Source: Sphingobium sp.
Lineage (GTDB): Bacteria; Pseudomonadota; Alphaproteobacteria; Sphingomonadales; Sphingomonadaceae
NCBI GenBank assembly: GCA_020446425.1
Contig: JAGRES010000034.1
Span: 44,532 to 108,531, forward strand
Length of the DNA stretch: 64,000 nucleotides
Direction: 5' to 3'
The notes below the pieces were generated by a model. It was not told where the DNA came from and searched no databases. It was given only the letters and a program-made list of their open reading frames with translations. Numbering within the stretch: the first letter of the stretch is position 1; each line of letters opens with the position of its first letter. Below, piece after piece: positions 8,908-18,825 of this stretch. Position numbers and translations under genes: made by a program.

Positions 8908-9831
8908 TTATTCGGCCGCTTGCGACCATATTTGAGAGCGGATTTCCTGCTCCAGCCGCGCCACAAGTTCGCTCATCATCTCGAGAATTTTCCCGAGTCC
9001 TTTTCCGGGCTGGTTCAACCCCGAGTCGAGATATAGATCGCGGGAGATTTCGATCTGCAGGGCATGGCGGCCCACAACAGGTTTGGCGTGACGCTCTATC
9101 AGATGATAGCCGGGATAGGGCGTATTGAGCGCGGGCGCATAGCCATGGGCCCTTATGACAGCGCACGCCGTTTCCGCCAGCCTGGTAGCGGCGCTCGCGC
9201 CAAACCGGTCGCCGATCACAACATCGGGGCGCTTCTCGCCCGCCTTGGCCGGCAGAGGCGGCATGGAGTGAATATCGAGCAGCAGCACTTCTGGGTGGAC
9301 CGAATGCAGCTCGTCCAGTCGCGCCCCGATCCGGTGATGATAGGGACGGTGATGATTTTCGATCCGCTCGGAAACCTGAGCCCATGCAATCGGGCCTTTC
9401 CACAAATCACCAGATCGTGGCAAAAACCGTGGAATGAGTCCAAGGCCACCCCGTTGCTTGGCGGTTCGGACCAGGGATATGTGCCCCGGCATATCGGATA
9501 TGATGACCGGGTCGATATCGCGCTCGTCCCGGTTGAGATCTATCATCGCGCGCGGAGTACGTGCAATTAGCGCCGGATAATCCTGATCCAGCAATTTCCC
9601 CACGAGCAAGTCGGCATATCTGTCTTCCAGACGCTGCAATATCGTCAGGTCAACCCGGCTGTGCTGCAGAATGAAATCGGGATAAGCACGGCCCGCATGA
9701 GGCACCGAAAGCAGGATGGGAACATCGAATCGCTTGGCCCCATATTCATCAAATGAGGGTTCCAATGCGTTATCCTGCCCGCCTTTTTCCGCTCCGGCGG
9801 GCGCAGTTGCATCGGATTTTATGCGATTCAT
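8908..9831 (-). CDS. N-formylglutamate amidohydrolase family protein
   Basis: The 307-residue protein has the family hallmarks: LLSVPHAGRAYPD (about 40-52) with a metal-binding histidine, DLNRDERDIDP, LLDIHSMPPLP and the late YPGYHLIERHAK. The enzyme releases formate from N-formylglutamate, often at the end of histidine breakdown, but no other hut gene is present, so the substrate may differ. The first ~25 residues are polar and probably disordered. The gene is transcribed toward the small RNA and diverges from cpdR. Confidence 0.87.
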   Translation of the reverse strand: MNRIKSDATAPAGAEKGGQDNALEPSFDEYGAKRFDVPILLSVPHAGRAYPDFILQHSRVDLTILQRLEDRYADLLVGKLLDQDYPALIARTPRAMIDLNRDERDIDPVIISDMPGHISLVRTAKQRGGLGLIPRFLPRSGDLWKGPIAWAQVSERIENHHRPYHHRIGARLDELHSVHPEVLLLDIHSMPPLPAKAGEKRPDVVIGDRFGASAATRLAETACAVIRAHGYAPALNTPYPGYHLIERHAKPVVGRHALQIEISRDLYLDSGLNQPGKGLGKILEMMSELVARLEQEIRSQIWSQAAE

Positions 9832-9965
9832 GCCTTAAATTTGCTCCGCCTATCCACTTGTTAAGTGCTTATCCATAAAAGATAAGCATATTCCAACGCC
9901 ATTGACAGCCCGTAATGGGGCTGCCAGCACGTGGAGTAACGAATAAAACAGGGGTGGCGGGGTCG

Positions 9966-10340
9966 ATGATCCGTATTTTGTTGGCTGAAGATGATGAAGC
10001 CATGCGCCAGTATCTGGCGCGCGCACTGGAAAAGTCGGGCTATGAAGTCCTGTCGGTCGATCGCGGCACGGAGGCTATTCCCCTGCTGGAGACGCAGAGC
10101 TTTGATCTGCTGCTCACAGACATTGTTATGCCTGAAATGGATGGTATCGAGCTGGCGCAGCATGCCGCCAAGATGGCGCCGGATATGCGCGTGATGTTCA
10201 TCACCGGCTTTGCCGCAGTGACCCTGAAGGCTGGCAAGGCCGTGCCGCAGGCCAAGGTATTGTCCAAACCGTTCCACTTGCGCGATCTGGTTCTCGAAGT
10301 CGACCGCATGTTTGGCCTCGATAGCGCCAGCGGTCTCTAA
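9966..10340 (+). CDS. cpdR: Response regulator CpdR
   Basis: A single-domain receiver of 124 residues. The acidic pocket is in LLAEDDE, the phosphoacceptor Asp in LLLTDIVMPEMDG (about residue 52), and the signalling Thr and Lys in FITGF and KPF. It has the FITGFAA and KPFHLRDLV segments typical of CpdR. In Caulobacter unphosphorylated CpdR brings the ClpXP protease to the pole and primes degradation of cell-cycle proteins; its phosphorylation comes from the CckA-ChpT relay. The start at 9966 fits the family length, so the earlier in-frame ATG is not needed. Confidence 0.88.
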   Translation: MIRILLAEDDEAMRQYLARALEKSGYEVLSVDRGTEAIPLLETQSFDLLLTDIVMPEMDGIELAQHAAKMAPDMRVMFITGFAAVTLKAGKAVPQAKVLSKPFHLRDLVLEVDRMFGLDSASGL

Positions 10341-10344
10341 TCAC

Positions 10345-11691
10345 TTAATCCGCGATAATCGCTTCGACATCACTGGTGGGCGGCAAATCCTCGCCCGCCA
10401 TGGCCGCGTTCAGGCGCACGCGATCCAGCTTGCCCTCCCATGCGGCAACGACAATGGTGGCCACCGCATTGCCGACAAAGTTGGTGAGACTGCGGCATTC
10501 GCTCATGAACCGGTCGACGCCTAATATCAGCGCCATACCCGCGACTGGCACGGAGGGTACAATCGAAAGCGTCGCCGCCAGCGTGATGAACCCCGCGCCG
10601 GTTACACCAGCTGCCCCCTTGCTGCTGATCATCGCAACCAACAGCAAGGCGACCTGCTCTCCCAATGACAGGTCGACGCCGGTGGCCTGGGCAATGAACA
10701 AAGCCGCAAGCGTCATATAAATATTGGTACTATCCAGATTGAAGCTGTATCCGGTCGGCACGACCAGACCGACGATCGTTTTGCCACACCCGGCGCGTTC
10801 CATCTTCTCGATCAGGCTGGGCAGCGCCGTTTCCGAGGAGGATGTGCCGAGGACCAGCAATAATTCCGATTTGAGATAGGCGATCAGGCGCAGGATACGA
10901 AATCCTGCAAGCCGGGCTATCGCACCCAGGACAATCAGAACGAAGAGCAAAGATGTGAGATAGAATGTCGCCACCAGCCCGGCGAGGTTTGCGAGCGCGC
11001 CCACGCCATATTTGCCGATGGTGAACGCCATAGCCCCGAAAGCGCCAATGGGCGCGGCATACATCAGGATCGAGACAAGCTTGAACACCGCATGCGTCGC
11101 GGAATCGAACAGCGTCATCAATGGCTGCGCCTTGTCACCAATCATCGTCAACGCAATGCCGAACAGGATCGAGACGAACAGGACCTGCAATATATGCCCG
11201 TCAGCCACAGCAGCAACGAGCGTTGTCGGAATGATTTCGATCAGAAAGCCCGTAATGCTGCTGTCATGGGCCTGAGTGGCATAATTCGCCACCTTCGACA
11301 GATCGAGCGAGGCGGGGTCGATATTCATGCCCTCACCCGGCCGTACGACATTGGCGACGATCAGACCGACGATCAGGGCCAGCGTCGAGACCGTGATGAA
11401 ATAGGCAAAGGCCTTGCCCGCGACACGGCCCACACCGCCCAGCTCACGCATACCGGCGATGCCGGTGACGATAGTGAGGAAGATGACCGGCGCGATGATC
11501 ATCTTGACCAGGCGAATGAAGGCGTCGCCCAGCGGCTTCATCGCCTCTCCGGTAGCCGGTGCCAATGCGCCCAGCGTGACGCCCGCGACGATGGCGATCA
11601 GCACTTGCGCATAGAGATGCGTGTACCAACTTCCAGCGCGTTTCTTGTCCGTTTCCGGATGCTCGCCAGCTTGCGCTATTCCCACTCCCAA
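10345..11691 (-). CDS. dctA: Dicarboxylate/amino acid:cation symporter (DctA/GltP type)
   Basis: A 448-residue inner-membrane transporter with the DAACS-family layout: about eight hydrophobic helices, the serine-rich hairpin [15 protein letters not shown], the NxD-type segment [20 protein letters not shown], and [13 protein letters not shown] near the end. Such proteins take up C4-dicarboxylates or glutamate with protons or sodium. The N-terminal extension of about 20 polar residues before [12 protein letters not shown] is normal. It is convergent with cpdR with only 4 bases between the stops. The substrate is not certain, so the symbol is a best guess. Confidence 0.87.
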   Translation of the reverse strand: MGVGIAQAGEHPETDKKRAGSWYTHLYAQVLIAIVAGVTLGALAPATGEAMKPLGDAFIRLVKMIIAPVIFLTIVTGIAGMRELGGVGRVAGKAFAYFITVSTLALIVGLIVANVVRPGEGMNIDPASLDLSKVANYATQAHDSSITGFLIEIIPTTLVAAVADGHILQVLFVSILFGIALTMIGDKAQPLMTLFDSATHAVFKLVSILMYAAPIGAFGAMAFTIGKYGVGALANLAGLVATFYLTSLLFVLIVLGAIARLAGFRILRLIAYLKSELLLVLGTSSSETALPSLIEKMERAGCGKTIVGLVVPTGYSFNLDSTNIYMTLAALFIAQATGVDLSLGEQVALLLVAMISSKGAAGVTGAGFITLAATLSIVPSVPVAGMALILGVDRFMSECRSLTNFVGNAVATIVVAAWEGKLDRVRLNAAMAGEDLPPTSDVEAIIAD

Positions 11692-11823
11692 TTCCCCTGT
11701 TTCACCTGTTCAAAGGCGGCTCCCAAATTCCGCCTCTAGCCGCTAATCAGGGCTTGCACAAATCGAGTATCGAGGCTAACAGCGCGTCTCCTGCAGCGGA
11801 TATCCGCCGCCAGGGACCCGTGT

Positions 11824-11898
11824 GGGCGTGTAGCTCAGTGGTAGAGCACTGTGTTGACATCGCAGGGGTCGCAAGTTCAATCCTTGCCACGCCCACCA
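11824..11898 (+). tRNA. tRNA-Val (anticodon GAC)
   Basis: A complete cloverleaf: acceptor GGGCGTG/CACGCCC, D-arm GCTC...GAGC, anticodon loop TTGACAT with anticodon GAC, T-arm with TTCAATC, and an encoded CCA. It reads valine codons GUC and GUU. It stands alone between dctA and the bc1 operon terminator. Confidence 0.95.
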
Positions 11899-11974
11899 TT
11901 CCCTCTCTCACATTTATGATAAAACACAGGCCACGCGTCGGTTTGGTGCGCCGATCTCCGGTTGCCTTGCGCGC

Positions 11975-12006
11975 AAAAGAAAAGGCGGACCCGAAGGCCC
12001 GCCTTA
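11975..12006 (-). terminator. Intrinsic terminator of the cytochrome bc1 operon
   Basis: On the minus strand a 10-bp stem (AAGGCGGGCC with GGTCCGCCTT, one G-T pair) closed by a TTCG loop is followed by TTTCTTTT. It lies 29 bases after the cytochrome c1 stop and ends the petA-petB-petC transcript. Confidence 0.85.
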
Positions 12007-12034
12007 TTCTGTTCAAACGCGTCTCAGCGCTGGA

Positions 12035-12880
12035 TCAATGCTTCTTGTCCGCCCAGATGTTCCGGTAGGACATATAAGCCAGAGCAGTAGCGATCAGCAG
12101 GAAGAAGATCACGGCAACGCCGGACTGCTTGCGAATCTCCATCTTCGGCTCTGCGGTCCAGGCCAAGAACGCAGCTACGTCCTTCGACATCTGGTCAACC
12201 GTCGGCTTGGGCTGTCCCTCATCATAGGTCACCTGACCATCGGCGGTGAGTGGCGGTGCCATCGCCAGGTTGAGGTTGGCGAAATAAGGGTTGTAGTGCA
12301 GACCTGCCGGGGTCTTGCTGTCCGGGAACTTCTCAAGAAGCTCGGCGGGCTGTCCCTGATAGCCGGTCAGCAGCGAATAGACATAGGCGGTGCCATTGTG
12401 ACGCGCCTTAGTCATCAGCGAGAGATCTGGCGGAATGGCGTTGTTGTTCGCCGCAGCTGCTGCAACATTGTTGGCGAACGGCTTGGGGAACTTGTCAGCC
12501 GGAGCCGGATCACGCGTCGACATTTCGCCGGTCTTGGGATCGACGTCGGGCGTCTTGATCGCCCAGCTCTTGGCGATCGCCTTCACTTCGGCCTCGCTGT
12601 AGCCCAGTGCTTCCAGGTCACGGAAAGCGACGAACTTCAGGCTGTGACAAGCCGAGCAGACTTCCTTGAACACCTGGAAACCGCGCTGCAGCTGCTGCTT
12701 GTCATAATGGCCAAGCGGGCCATCGAAGCTGTAGCTGACATGCTTGGGATGCTCGTGAAATTCATGCTCTGCTGTCGGAGCAGGAGGCTCGCTGACATAT
12801 GCCACCGCGCCCATGATGAAGGAGACGAGAAGCCAGCCGGAGAAGAACAGGCCGACGAGAAATGCACCTATGCGAACCAT
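12035..12880 (-). CDS. petC: Ubiquinol-cytochrome c reductase, cytochrome c1
   Basis: The 281-residue membrane-anchored c-type cytochrome of complex III. It passes electrons from the Rieske protein to soluble cytochrome c. The heme attaches at CSACH (Cys75, Cys78, His79). The axial methionine is probably in NLAMAPPL. An N-terminal hydrophobic segment (LVGLFFSGWLLVSFIMG) and a C-terminal helix (VAVIFFLLIATALAYMS, about 254-270) anchor it in the inner membrane. It is the last gene of the operon, 14 bases after petB. Confidence 0.96.
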   Translation of the reverse strand: MVRIGAFLVGLFFSGWLLVSFIMGAVAYVSEPPAPTAEHEFHEHPKHVSYSFDGPLGHYDKQQLQRGFQVFKEVCSACHSLKFVAFRDLEALGYSEAEVKAIAKSWAIKTPDVDPKTGEMSTRDPAPADKFPKPFANNVAAAAANNNAIPPDLSLMTKARHNGTAYVYSLLTGYQGQPAELLEKFPDSKTPAGLHYNPYFANLNLAMAPPLTADGQVTYDEGQPKPTVDQMSKDVAAFLAWTAEPKMEIRKQSGVAVIFFLLIATALAYMSYRNIWADKKH

Positions 12881-12894
12881 TTTCTTGCGTCCCC

Positions 12895-14184
12895 TTATTC
12901 GGCTGCAACAGCGGCGGTTTCAGCGCCGTCATAGTCTTTGCCCAGCACCGCCTCGGTGATCGAACCGGGGAGCGGATCGGGCCTCTCGAAGGCCGCCACA
13001 AGCGGCAGGATGATAAGGAAGTGCGCGAAATAATAAGCCGAAGCCACCTGCGAGATCATCACATAGGGCTCCTCGGCTGGCGCACCGCCGCAATAGCCCA
13101 GGATCAGCACGTCGATGACGAGGATCCAGAAGAACTTCTTGAACATCGGGCGATAGTTGCCCGAACGCACCGGCGAGGTATCCAGCCAGGGCAGGAAGAA
13201 GAGCAGCAGGATCGAGGCGAACATCGCCAGCACACCCAGCAGCTTCGCCGGAATGAAGAAGAAGTCGAAAGTGAAGGCGCGCAGGATCGCGTAGAACGGC
13301 CAGAAATACCATTCGGGAACGATATGCGCAGGCGTCGAAAGCGGGTTGGCCTCGATATAGTTATCGGGGTGGCCCATCATGTTCGGCGCGAAATAGACCG
13401 CAAGCGCGAATAGGATGAAGAAGATGCCCGCCCCGAAACCATCTTTCGCGGTGTAATAGGGGTGGAACGGCACCGTGTCCTGCGGCCCCTTCACTTCAAC
13501 ACCGGTCGGATTGGTCGAACCCGGAATATGCAGTGCCCAGATATGCAGGATGATAACACCCGCAATCACGAACGGCAGCAGATAGTGCAGCGAGAAGAAG
13601 CGGTTGAGCGAGGCATTGCCGGGGGCAAAACCGCCGAGCAGCCAGGTCTGGATCGGTTCACCGACAATCGGAATAGCGCCGAACAGGCCGGTAATCACCT
13701 TTGCGCCCCAATAGGACATCTGACCCCAGGGCAGCACATAGCCCATGAAGGCGGTCGCCATCATCAGCAGGAAGATGACAAGGCCGAGCAGCCACACCAT
13801 TTCGCGCGGCGCCTTATAAGAACCGAAATAGAGGCCACGGAAAATGTGGAGATAGACGACGATGAAGAAGAAGCTTGCGCCGTTGGCATGCGCATAACGC
13901 ATCAGCCAGCCCGCGTTCACATCGCGCATCACATGTTCGACCGTGCCGAAGGCAACCAGGTCATTGGCACCATAATGCATCGCCATGATGATGCCGGTGA
14001 CAATCTGTATCATCAGCGCAAGGCCGGAAAGAACACCGAAGTTCCAGAAATAATTGAGGTTGCGCGGAACCGGGTAACCGGCGCCAACCGCATTGTAGAC
14101 GAGACGCGGCAAAGGCAGACGCTCGTCGATCCACTTCATCAGTGGAACCTTGGGGGTGTATTCATTTGCCCAGGGAAAACTCAT
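12895..14184 (-). CDS. petB: Ubiquinol-cytochrome c reductase, cytochrome b
   Basis: The 429-residue multi-helix core subunit of complex III, carrying hemes bL and bH and the Qo and Qi quinone sites. The Qo motif appears as PEWYF, along with [14 protein letters not shown] and heme-ligand helices with paired histidines ([41 protein letters not shown]). The length is normal for a full-length cytochrome b rather than the split b6/subunit IV form. It follows petA by 11 bases. Confidence 0.97.
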   Translation of the reverse strand: MSFPWANEYTPKVPLMKWIDERLPLPRLVYNAVGAGYPVPRNLNYFWNFGVLSGLALMIQIVTGIIMAMHYGANDLVAFGTVEHVMRDVNAGWLMRYAHANGASFFFIVVYLHIFRGLYFGSYKAPREMVWLLGLVIFLLMMATAFMGYVLPWGQMSYWGAKVITGLFGAIPIVGEPIQTWLLGGFAPGNASLNRFFSLHYLLPFVIAGVIILHIWALHIPGSTNPTGVEVKGPQDTVPFHPYYTAKDGFGAGIFFILFALAVYFAPNMMGHPDNYIEANPLSTPAHIVPEWYFWPFYAILRAFTFDFFFIPAKLLGVLAMFASILLLFFLPWLDTSPVRSGNYRPMFKKFFWILVIDVLILGYCGGAPAEEPYVMISQVASAYYFAHFLIILPLVAAFERPDPLPGSITEAVLGKDYDGAETAAVAAE

Positions 14185-14195
14185 CTGTCTGTTCC

Positions 14196-14765
14196 TCAGC
14201 CTACGAGAATGGCGGTGTCAGAAGTGAAGCTGTACGGCGGCACTTCGAGGTTTTTCGGCGCGGGGCCTTTGCGGATACGCGCGGCGGTATCATAGTGCGA
14301 ACCGTGGCAGGGGCAGAAATAGCCGCCATACTCACCCTTGTTCTCACCCTCGCCCGCACCCAGCGGCACGCAGCCCAGGTGGGTGCAGACACCCATCGTG
14401 ATCAGCCACTGGGTCTTGCCATCCACCGTGCGTTCTTCCAGCGTCTGCGGATCGCGCAGGGTGGAAGCATCGACCGCATCGGCCTCTGCAATTTCCTTTT
14501 CCGTCAGCTGGCGTACGAACAGCGGCTGGCTGCGGAAAGTGGTCTTGATCGCCTGACCCGGCTGAATGCCGGAAAGGTCGACCTCGGTCGTAGAGAGCGC
14601 CAGAACATCCGCGCTGGGGTTCATCTGGTTGATGAGGGGCAGAACGGCAACAACGCCGCCGACACCCGCAAAACTCACCGCAGCAATGTTGATGAAATCG
14701 CGGCGACGGACGCCTTCGCCTTCTGCCGTTCCGTCCGCGCTTGCCGTATTTTCTAGCGTCGCCAT
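14196..14765 (-). CDS. petA: Ubiquinol-cytochrome c reductase, Rieske iron-sulfur subunit
   Basis: A 189-residue Rieske protein and the first gene of the complex III operon. The 2Fe-2S ligands are in CTHLGC (Cys127, His129) and CPCHG (Cys151, His154 with Cys153). The Tat signal motif RRRDFI (20-25) precedes the single N-terminal helix that anchors the folded protein in the membrane. It moves electrons from ubiquinol to cytochrome c1. The ~230 bases upstream should hold the operon promoter, but no clear box was found. Confidence 0.96.
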   Translation of the reverse strand: MATLENTASADGTAEGEGVRRRDFINIAAVSFAGVGGVVAVLPLINQMNPSADVLALSTTEVDLSGIQPGQAIKTTFRSQPLFVRQLTEKEIAEADAVDASTLRDPQTLEERTVDGKTQWLITMGVCTHLGCVPLGAGEGENKGEYGGYFCPCHGSHYDTAARIRKGPAPKNLEVPPYSFTSDTAILVG

Positions 14766-14996
14766 CTATAACCAACCCTTGTTTACCCACCGATTCACGG
14801 GAACCCGCATCGGCTGATGTGCGCCGAAATGCCCCGAACCCGCGGCATTTTCAAGAGGTTTGACGCTGGTCCGCAACGGTTTGGCGCTCGCCCCCCTTGG
14901 CGCTGTCGCGCGCCTGATAGCCTCCAAAGCACCGATTTGCCAACAGCAATTTGACTTGGCGGTGACAAACTCGGCCACCATAGCTATGCCGCAGCC

Positions 14997-15455
14997 ATGC
15001 GCCTCGCCCTTCATCAGCCCGATATCGCCGGAAATGTGGGCACTATCATGCGGCTCGCCGCCTGTTTTTCCATACCCCTCGACATCGTAATGCCCTGCGG
15101 ATTTCCGGCCTCCGACAAGCAGCTCAGACGATCGGCCATGGACTATGCCGAAGCGGCCGAAATTCACACGCATATCAATTCGGATGCCTTTTTCGCCGTG
15201 CAATCCGATGCAGGCCATCGTGTCGTACTACTAACCAGTCATGGCGACACCCGCCTGCCCGACATGGAATTCACGCCCCAAGACACGCTGTTGCTGGGCT
15301 CGGAAAGTGCGGGCGTACCCGATCATATTCATAAAGCCGTTGCATTTCGGATCAATATTCCGATGGCGCCGGGCTTTCGGTCCTTGAATATTGCCGTCGC
15401 TGCAGGCATCGCCCTGTCGGAAGCATTGAGACAGACAGGACTCTACCCCGCATGA
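14997..15455 (+). CDS. trmL: tRNA (cytidine/uridine-34 2'-O-)methyltransferase TrmL
   Basis: A 152-residue SPOUT-fold methyltransferase that 2'-O-methylates the wobble base of leucine tRNAs. The start HQPDIAGNVGTIMR matches the N-terminal motif with the catalytic Asn/Arg. LLLGSESAGVPD and MAPGFRSLNIAVAAGIALSE form the knotted SAM-binding site. It overlaps hemF by 4 bases (ATGA), so the two are translationally coupled. Confidence 0.92.
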   Translation: MRLALHQPDIAGNVGTIMRLAACFSIPLDIVMPCGFPASDKQLRRSAMDYAEAAEIHTHINSDAFFAVQSDAGHRVVLLTSHGDTRLPDMEFTPQDTLLLGSESAGVPDHIHKAVAFRINIPMAPGFRSLNIAVAAGIALSEALRQTGLYPA

Positions 15456-16309
15456 AGCCGCTCGACGATCAGCAACAACAGGCACGAAGCTGGTTTGAGG
15501 AACTGCGTGACCGTATTTGCGCCGAATTCGAGGCGATTGAGCGCGAGGCCGGCAGCGATTCGTCCTTCACTTACACGCCGTGGGACCGTGACGGCGAGGG
15601 AGACGGCGAAGGCGGTGGCGGCGTGCGCGGCGTTATGAAGGGCAAGGTGTTTGAAAAGGTCGGCGTCAATGTATCGACCGTGGGCGGCAGCTTCTCACCC
15701 GAATTCGCGAAAAGCATCAATGGCGCTGGCGAGGATAATCCGGAGTTCTTCGCCACCGGTATCAGCCTAGTCGCGCACATGGCCAATCCGCACGTTCCAG
15801 CGGTGCATATGAATACCCGCTTCCTCGTCACCACAAAGCGCTGGTTCGGTGGCGGGGCGGACCTTAACCCGCCGATACCCTATGATCAGGACACGTCGGA
15901 TTTCCACGCGACGCTGCGCGCAGCGTGCGATGCGCATAATTCCACCTATTATCCCCGCTTCAAAAAATGGGCGGACGATTATTTCTACATTCCCCACCGC
16001 AAGGTGCATCGCGGCGTCGGCGGCATCTTCTACGATCACCTCGAATGCCCGGATGATGCGGAATTCGACGCCAATTTCACGTTTACCCGCGCGGTTGGCG
16101 AGGCGTTTCTCGCCGCCTTCCCGCCGATCGTGCGCCGCCGCATGGACCATGAATGGACAGAGGCCGACAAGGCGCAACAGCTGGAATGGCGCGGACGCTA
16201 TGCCGAGTTTAACCTCGTCTATGATCGCGGCACGCTGTTCGGTCTCAAGACAGGCGGCAATATCGACGCGATCCTGATGAGCCTGCCGCCACTGGCGACG
16301 TGGAGCTGA
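15452..16309 (+). CDS. hemF: Oxygen-dependent coproporphyrinogen-III oxidase
   Basis: The 285-residue enzyme decarboxylates coproporphyrinogen III to protoporphyrinogen IX with O2 in heme synthesis. Typical segments are VSTVGGSFSP, WFGGGADLNPPIPY, the PRFKKWADDYFYIPHR block and a C-terminal EFNLVYDRGTLFGLKTGG with conserved Arg. Its length is close to other alphaproteobacterial HemF proteins. It is coupled to trmL and followed by a GNAT gene. Confidence 0.95.
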   Translation: MKPLDDQQQQARSWFEELRDRICAEFEAIEREAGSDSSFTYTPWDRDGEGDGEGGGGVRGVMKGKVFEKVGVNVSTVGGSFSPEFAKSINGAGEDNPEFFATGISLVAHMANPHVPAVHMNTRFLVTTKRWFGGGADLNPPIPYDQDTSDFHATLRAACDAHNSTYYPRFKKWADDYFYIPHRKVHRGVGGIFYDHLECPDDAEFDANFTFTRAVGEAFLAAFPPIVRRRMDHEWTEADKAQQLEWRGRYAEFNLVYDRGTLFGLKTGGNIDAILMSLPPLATWS

Positions 16310-16316
16310 CGGAGCG

Positions 16317-16901
16317 ATGGCGCTGATCCCAGTTGACGGACGCCAGATCGCAACCATCGTCACGCATCTGGAAATGTCCCAGCGCCCCAAGCCCAAGCCG
16401 ATGGTTACCACGCCACTGCGCATGAAGCGATGGAACGAACCCGACCTGCAAAAATACCGGATATTATTCCGCCGCGTCGGTGAGCCCTGGCTCTGGTTTT
16501 CGCGGCTTGTGCTGAATGACGATGAACTGCGCACGGTCATCCACGACGACAAGGTACATATCTATGCCATATGCGACCCCAAAGCGATTGAGGTCGGCCT
16601 GCTCGAGCTGGATTTCCGCAAATCGGGTGAATGCACCATTGCCTTTCTGGGGCTGGTTCCGCAACTCACGGGCCTGGGCCTGGGCGAATGGCTGATGTCT
16701 CAGGCGTTGATGATAGGATGGCAAAACAGCGTGGATAAAATGAAGGTGCAGACTTGCACTCTGGACGACAGCCGCGCCCTACCCCTCTATGTAAGAGCCG
16801 GGTTCAAACCTGTTCGCAGAATGGTAGAAACTTTCGACGACCCGCGCCTGCTGGGTTTGTTCGGCAAGGAAGCCGCTCCGCATATTCCCTTGATAGGTTA
16901 G
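16317..16901 (+). CDS. GNAT-family N-acetyltransferase
   Basis: A 194-residue acetyltransferase. The acetyl-CoA pyrophosphate-binding motif is seen as VPQLTGLGLGEWL (about 121-133), followed by an alpha helix, and ALPLYVRAGFKPV is the usual C-terminal GNAT segment. The acceptor substrate cannot be told. It starts 7 bases after hemF and is probably part of the trmL-hemF transcript. Confidence 0.8.
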   Translation: MALIPVDGRQIATIVTHLEMSQRPKPKPMVTTPLRMKRWNEPDLQKYRILFRRVGEPWLWFSRLVLNDDELRTVIHDDKVHIYAICDPKAIEVGLLELDFRKSGECTIAFLGLVPQLTGLGLGEWLMSQALMIGWQNSVDKMKVQTCTLDDSRALPLYVRAGFKPVRRMVETFDDPRLLGLFGKEAAPHIPLIG

Positions 16902-16927
16902 GCCTCTGATCGGTCAGGCGAATATGC

Positions 16928-17674
16928 TCACTGCGTCAGTTGACGATAGAGACGCGAGATCATCACGATCATGACAAGCTGACCCAGCGCCAGTGCTGTG
17001 GCCGCGCCCACGGCGCTGGTCAGCAGGCCAAGCTCCTTGCCCCCAATCATAAAGCCCACAAGCCCGAGCAGCATTTCACATACCAGCCGTCCCAGCATGA
17101 TCGGGATGGTGATGATTATCAGGAACCCCAGCAAACGCAGCATTTGGCCTTGCGTAATGGCCCAGCTCCGTTTGAGCGTATCAATAACCCCGGCGGGCTG
17201 GTCGATCACGACGCAGTTCAGCATCAACAGGCGTATCGACAACAGAACCGCAACGACAAACATCACCGCCACCGCCAGCGGTTGCGACACCACCACCAAT
17301 AGTAACGCGGGAACCACCGCGACCAGCCCGATAATGATCGACGCGCCCAGTGCGACGCCAAGACGGCGAAATCCCATAATCAGCGCCTCGCGCACGCTGA
17401 TCGCGGACTTGAGCGCCATGGCATAAAGGCTGAGTATTCCGCCCATGGCGATGAGCGAGCATGAAATGATGACCAGTATTGTCCAACCCGGCATTTCCGG
17501 CTTGGGCAGATTGGGGTCCAGCGAAGGGGTTCGGAGCTCCGGCGGTATAACCATCATCATCAGCGCCAGCGGAACGGCGATGAACAGCAGACTGACGGGC
17601 ACGAGAAGCGCCGCCTCCCGCCTCAGAAAAACCTGCGTGTCCTGCCACGCCGCACTTATTGAAAGAGACTTCAT
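16928..17674 (-). CDS. Conserved inner-membrane protein (GDPD membrane-domain-like)
   Basis: A 248-residue protein with about six hydrophobic helices (for example LLVPVSLLFIAVPLALMMMV, ILVIISCSLIAMGGILSLYA, VAVMFVVAVLLSIRLLML). The repeated pattern resembles the membrane domain found beside glycerophosphodiester phosphodiesterases, but no catalytic domain is present. Function unknown. It converges on the GNAT gene and is divergent from lipB. Confidence 0.7.
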   Translation of the reverse strand: MKSLSISAAWQDTQVFLRREAALLVPVSLLFIAVPLALMMMVIPPELRTPSLDPNLPKPEMPGWTILVIISCSLIAMGGILSLYAMALKSAISVREALIMGFRRLGVALGASIIIGLVAVVPALLLVVVSQPLAVAVMFVVAVLLSIRLLMLNCVVIDQPAGVIDTLKRSWAITQGQMLRLLGFLIIITIPIMLGRLVCEMLLGLVGFMIGGKELGLLTSAVGAATALALGQLVMIVMISRLYRQLTQ

Positions 17675-17777
17675 GGTACCTAAACGCCCTTTTAGCCGTC
17701 AACTTTGGCATACCCACCAGCAGGCCAGTGCATAATATGCCACTTGATAGCTGCGCGCGGTCAAGTCAAGAAAGGCC

Positions 17778-18461
17778 ATGCACAGTGCTCCCCTTCCCGA
17801 TGATATAGAATGGCGCGTCGAACCCGGCCACCTGCCCTACCCCGATGCGCTCAACGATATGGAGGCGCGTGCAGCGGCCATCGTTGCCAGTGAAGCGCGG
17901 GAGCGCGTCTGGCTGATCGAGCATCCGCCGCTCTATACGGCCGGAACCAGCGCCGATAGCAGCGAGCTGCTGGATTCGAGGTTTCCCGTCTATGATGCGG
18001 GGCGTGGCGGACGTTATACCTATCATGGGCCGGGTCAGCGCGTGGGCTATCTCAACATCGACCTGGGCAAACGCGGCAAGGACATCCGCAATTTCGTGCA
18101 TAATCTCGAAGGCTGGGTGATAGATACGCTCGCCGACTTCGGGGTCGCCGCCCGGCGGGCAGAAGGACGCATCGGCATATGGACGGACGATCTCGATGGC
18201 CGCGAAGCCAAGATCGGCGCGATAGGGGTACGCGTACGCCGCTGGGTCACGCTGCACGGTTTTTCCGTCAATATCGACCCCGACCTCAGCCATTTCTCCG
18301 GCATCGTGCCCTGTGGCATCAGCGAATATCCGGTGACCAGCCTGAAGGCATTGGGAAAAACAGCCTCGATGGCGGATTTCGACGAGGCATTGAGGGCGCA
18401 TTTCCCCGCATTCATCGCACGTTTGCGCCGCTGCCCCGACAATCAGTGCAGTAGCGCTTGA
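17778..18461 (+). CDS. lipB: Octanoyl-[acyl-carrier-protein]:protein N-octanoyltransferase LipB
   Basis: The 227-residue enzyme moves octanoyl groups from acyl-carrier protein to lipoyl domains, the first step of lipoate assembly. The motif [16 protein letters not shown] (about 76-91) is conserved, and the catalytic Lys145 (EAKIGAIG) and Cys179 (GIVPCGI) are both present. It is an independent gene with a short upstream gap and is followed by a small lipoprotein gene. Confidence 0.95.
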   Translation: MHSAPLPDDIEWRVEPGHLPYPDALNDMEARAAAIVASEARERVWLIEHPPLYTAGTSADSSELLDSRFPVYDAGRGGRYTYHGPGQRVGYLNIDLGKRGKDIRNFVHNLEGWVIDTLADFGVAARRAEGRIGIWTDDLDGREAKIGAIGVRVRRWVTLHGFSVNIDPDLSHFSGIVPCGISEYPVTSLKALGKTASMADFDEALRAHFPAFIARLRRCPDNQCSSA

Positions 18462-18513
18462 GCATGGCGAAGCGCGCGGCTAGTGTTACTCCTTCATATT
18501 TCAGGAGAAGTTG

Positions 18514-18825
18514 ATGCCTAGCCCCTTATCCAGCACACGCATGTTGACGGCAGCTCTCGGCCTTGCGCTTGCTCTTTCTGCCTGCGGAGACAGCAAGGAA
18601 AGCGCCAACAGCGTCGATGTGCAGATGAAGGACCTGGAAACAGTGGACGGCACCATCAACGACGCGATGACCGACCTGGATGGCGTGCAGACCGAGGGCA
18701 CGGCGATGGCCGAAACGGGTAACAACAGCACCGCCGCAGCCACACCCACGGAAACGACTTCGGCGGCGGCCAAGGCGGAAGCCGAGGGTACAACAGCGGA
18801 CGCGGAAGTGGTGGCTGAGCAATGA
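18514..18825 (+). CDS. Small putative lipoprotein
   Basis: A 103-residue protein with a lipoprotein signal peptide: MLTAALGLALALSAC, with lipobox LSAC and the modified cysteine near residue 27. The mature part is short, acidic and low in complexity (Ala, Thr, Glu), suggesting a disordered tail. AGGAG about 10 bases upstream supports the ATG at 18514. It overlaps the next gene by 4 bases (ATGA), so the two products probably work together. Family not recognised. Confidence 0.7.
   Translation: MPSPLSSTRMLTAALGLALALSACGDSKESANSVDVQMKDLETVDGTINDAMTDLDGVQTEGTAMAETGNNSTAAATPTETTSAAAKAEAEGTTADAEVVAEQ

Noticed and set aside
12038-12934. 298-codon plus-strand open frame opposite cytochrome c1
   Set aside because: Antisense shadow; the minus strand encodes an intact heme-binding CSACH protein.
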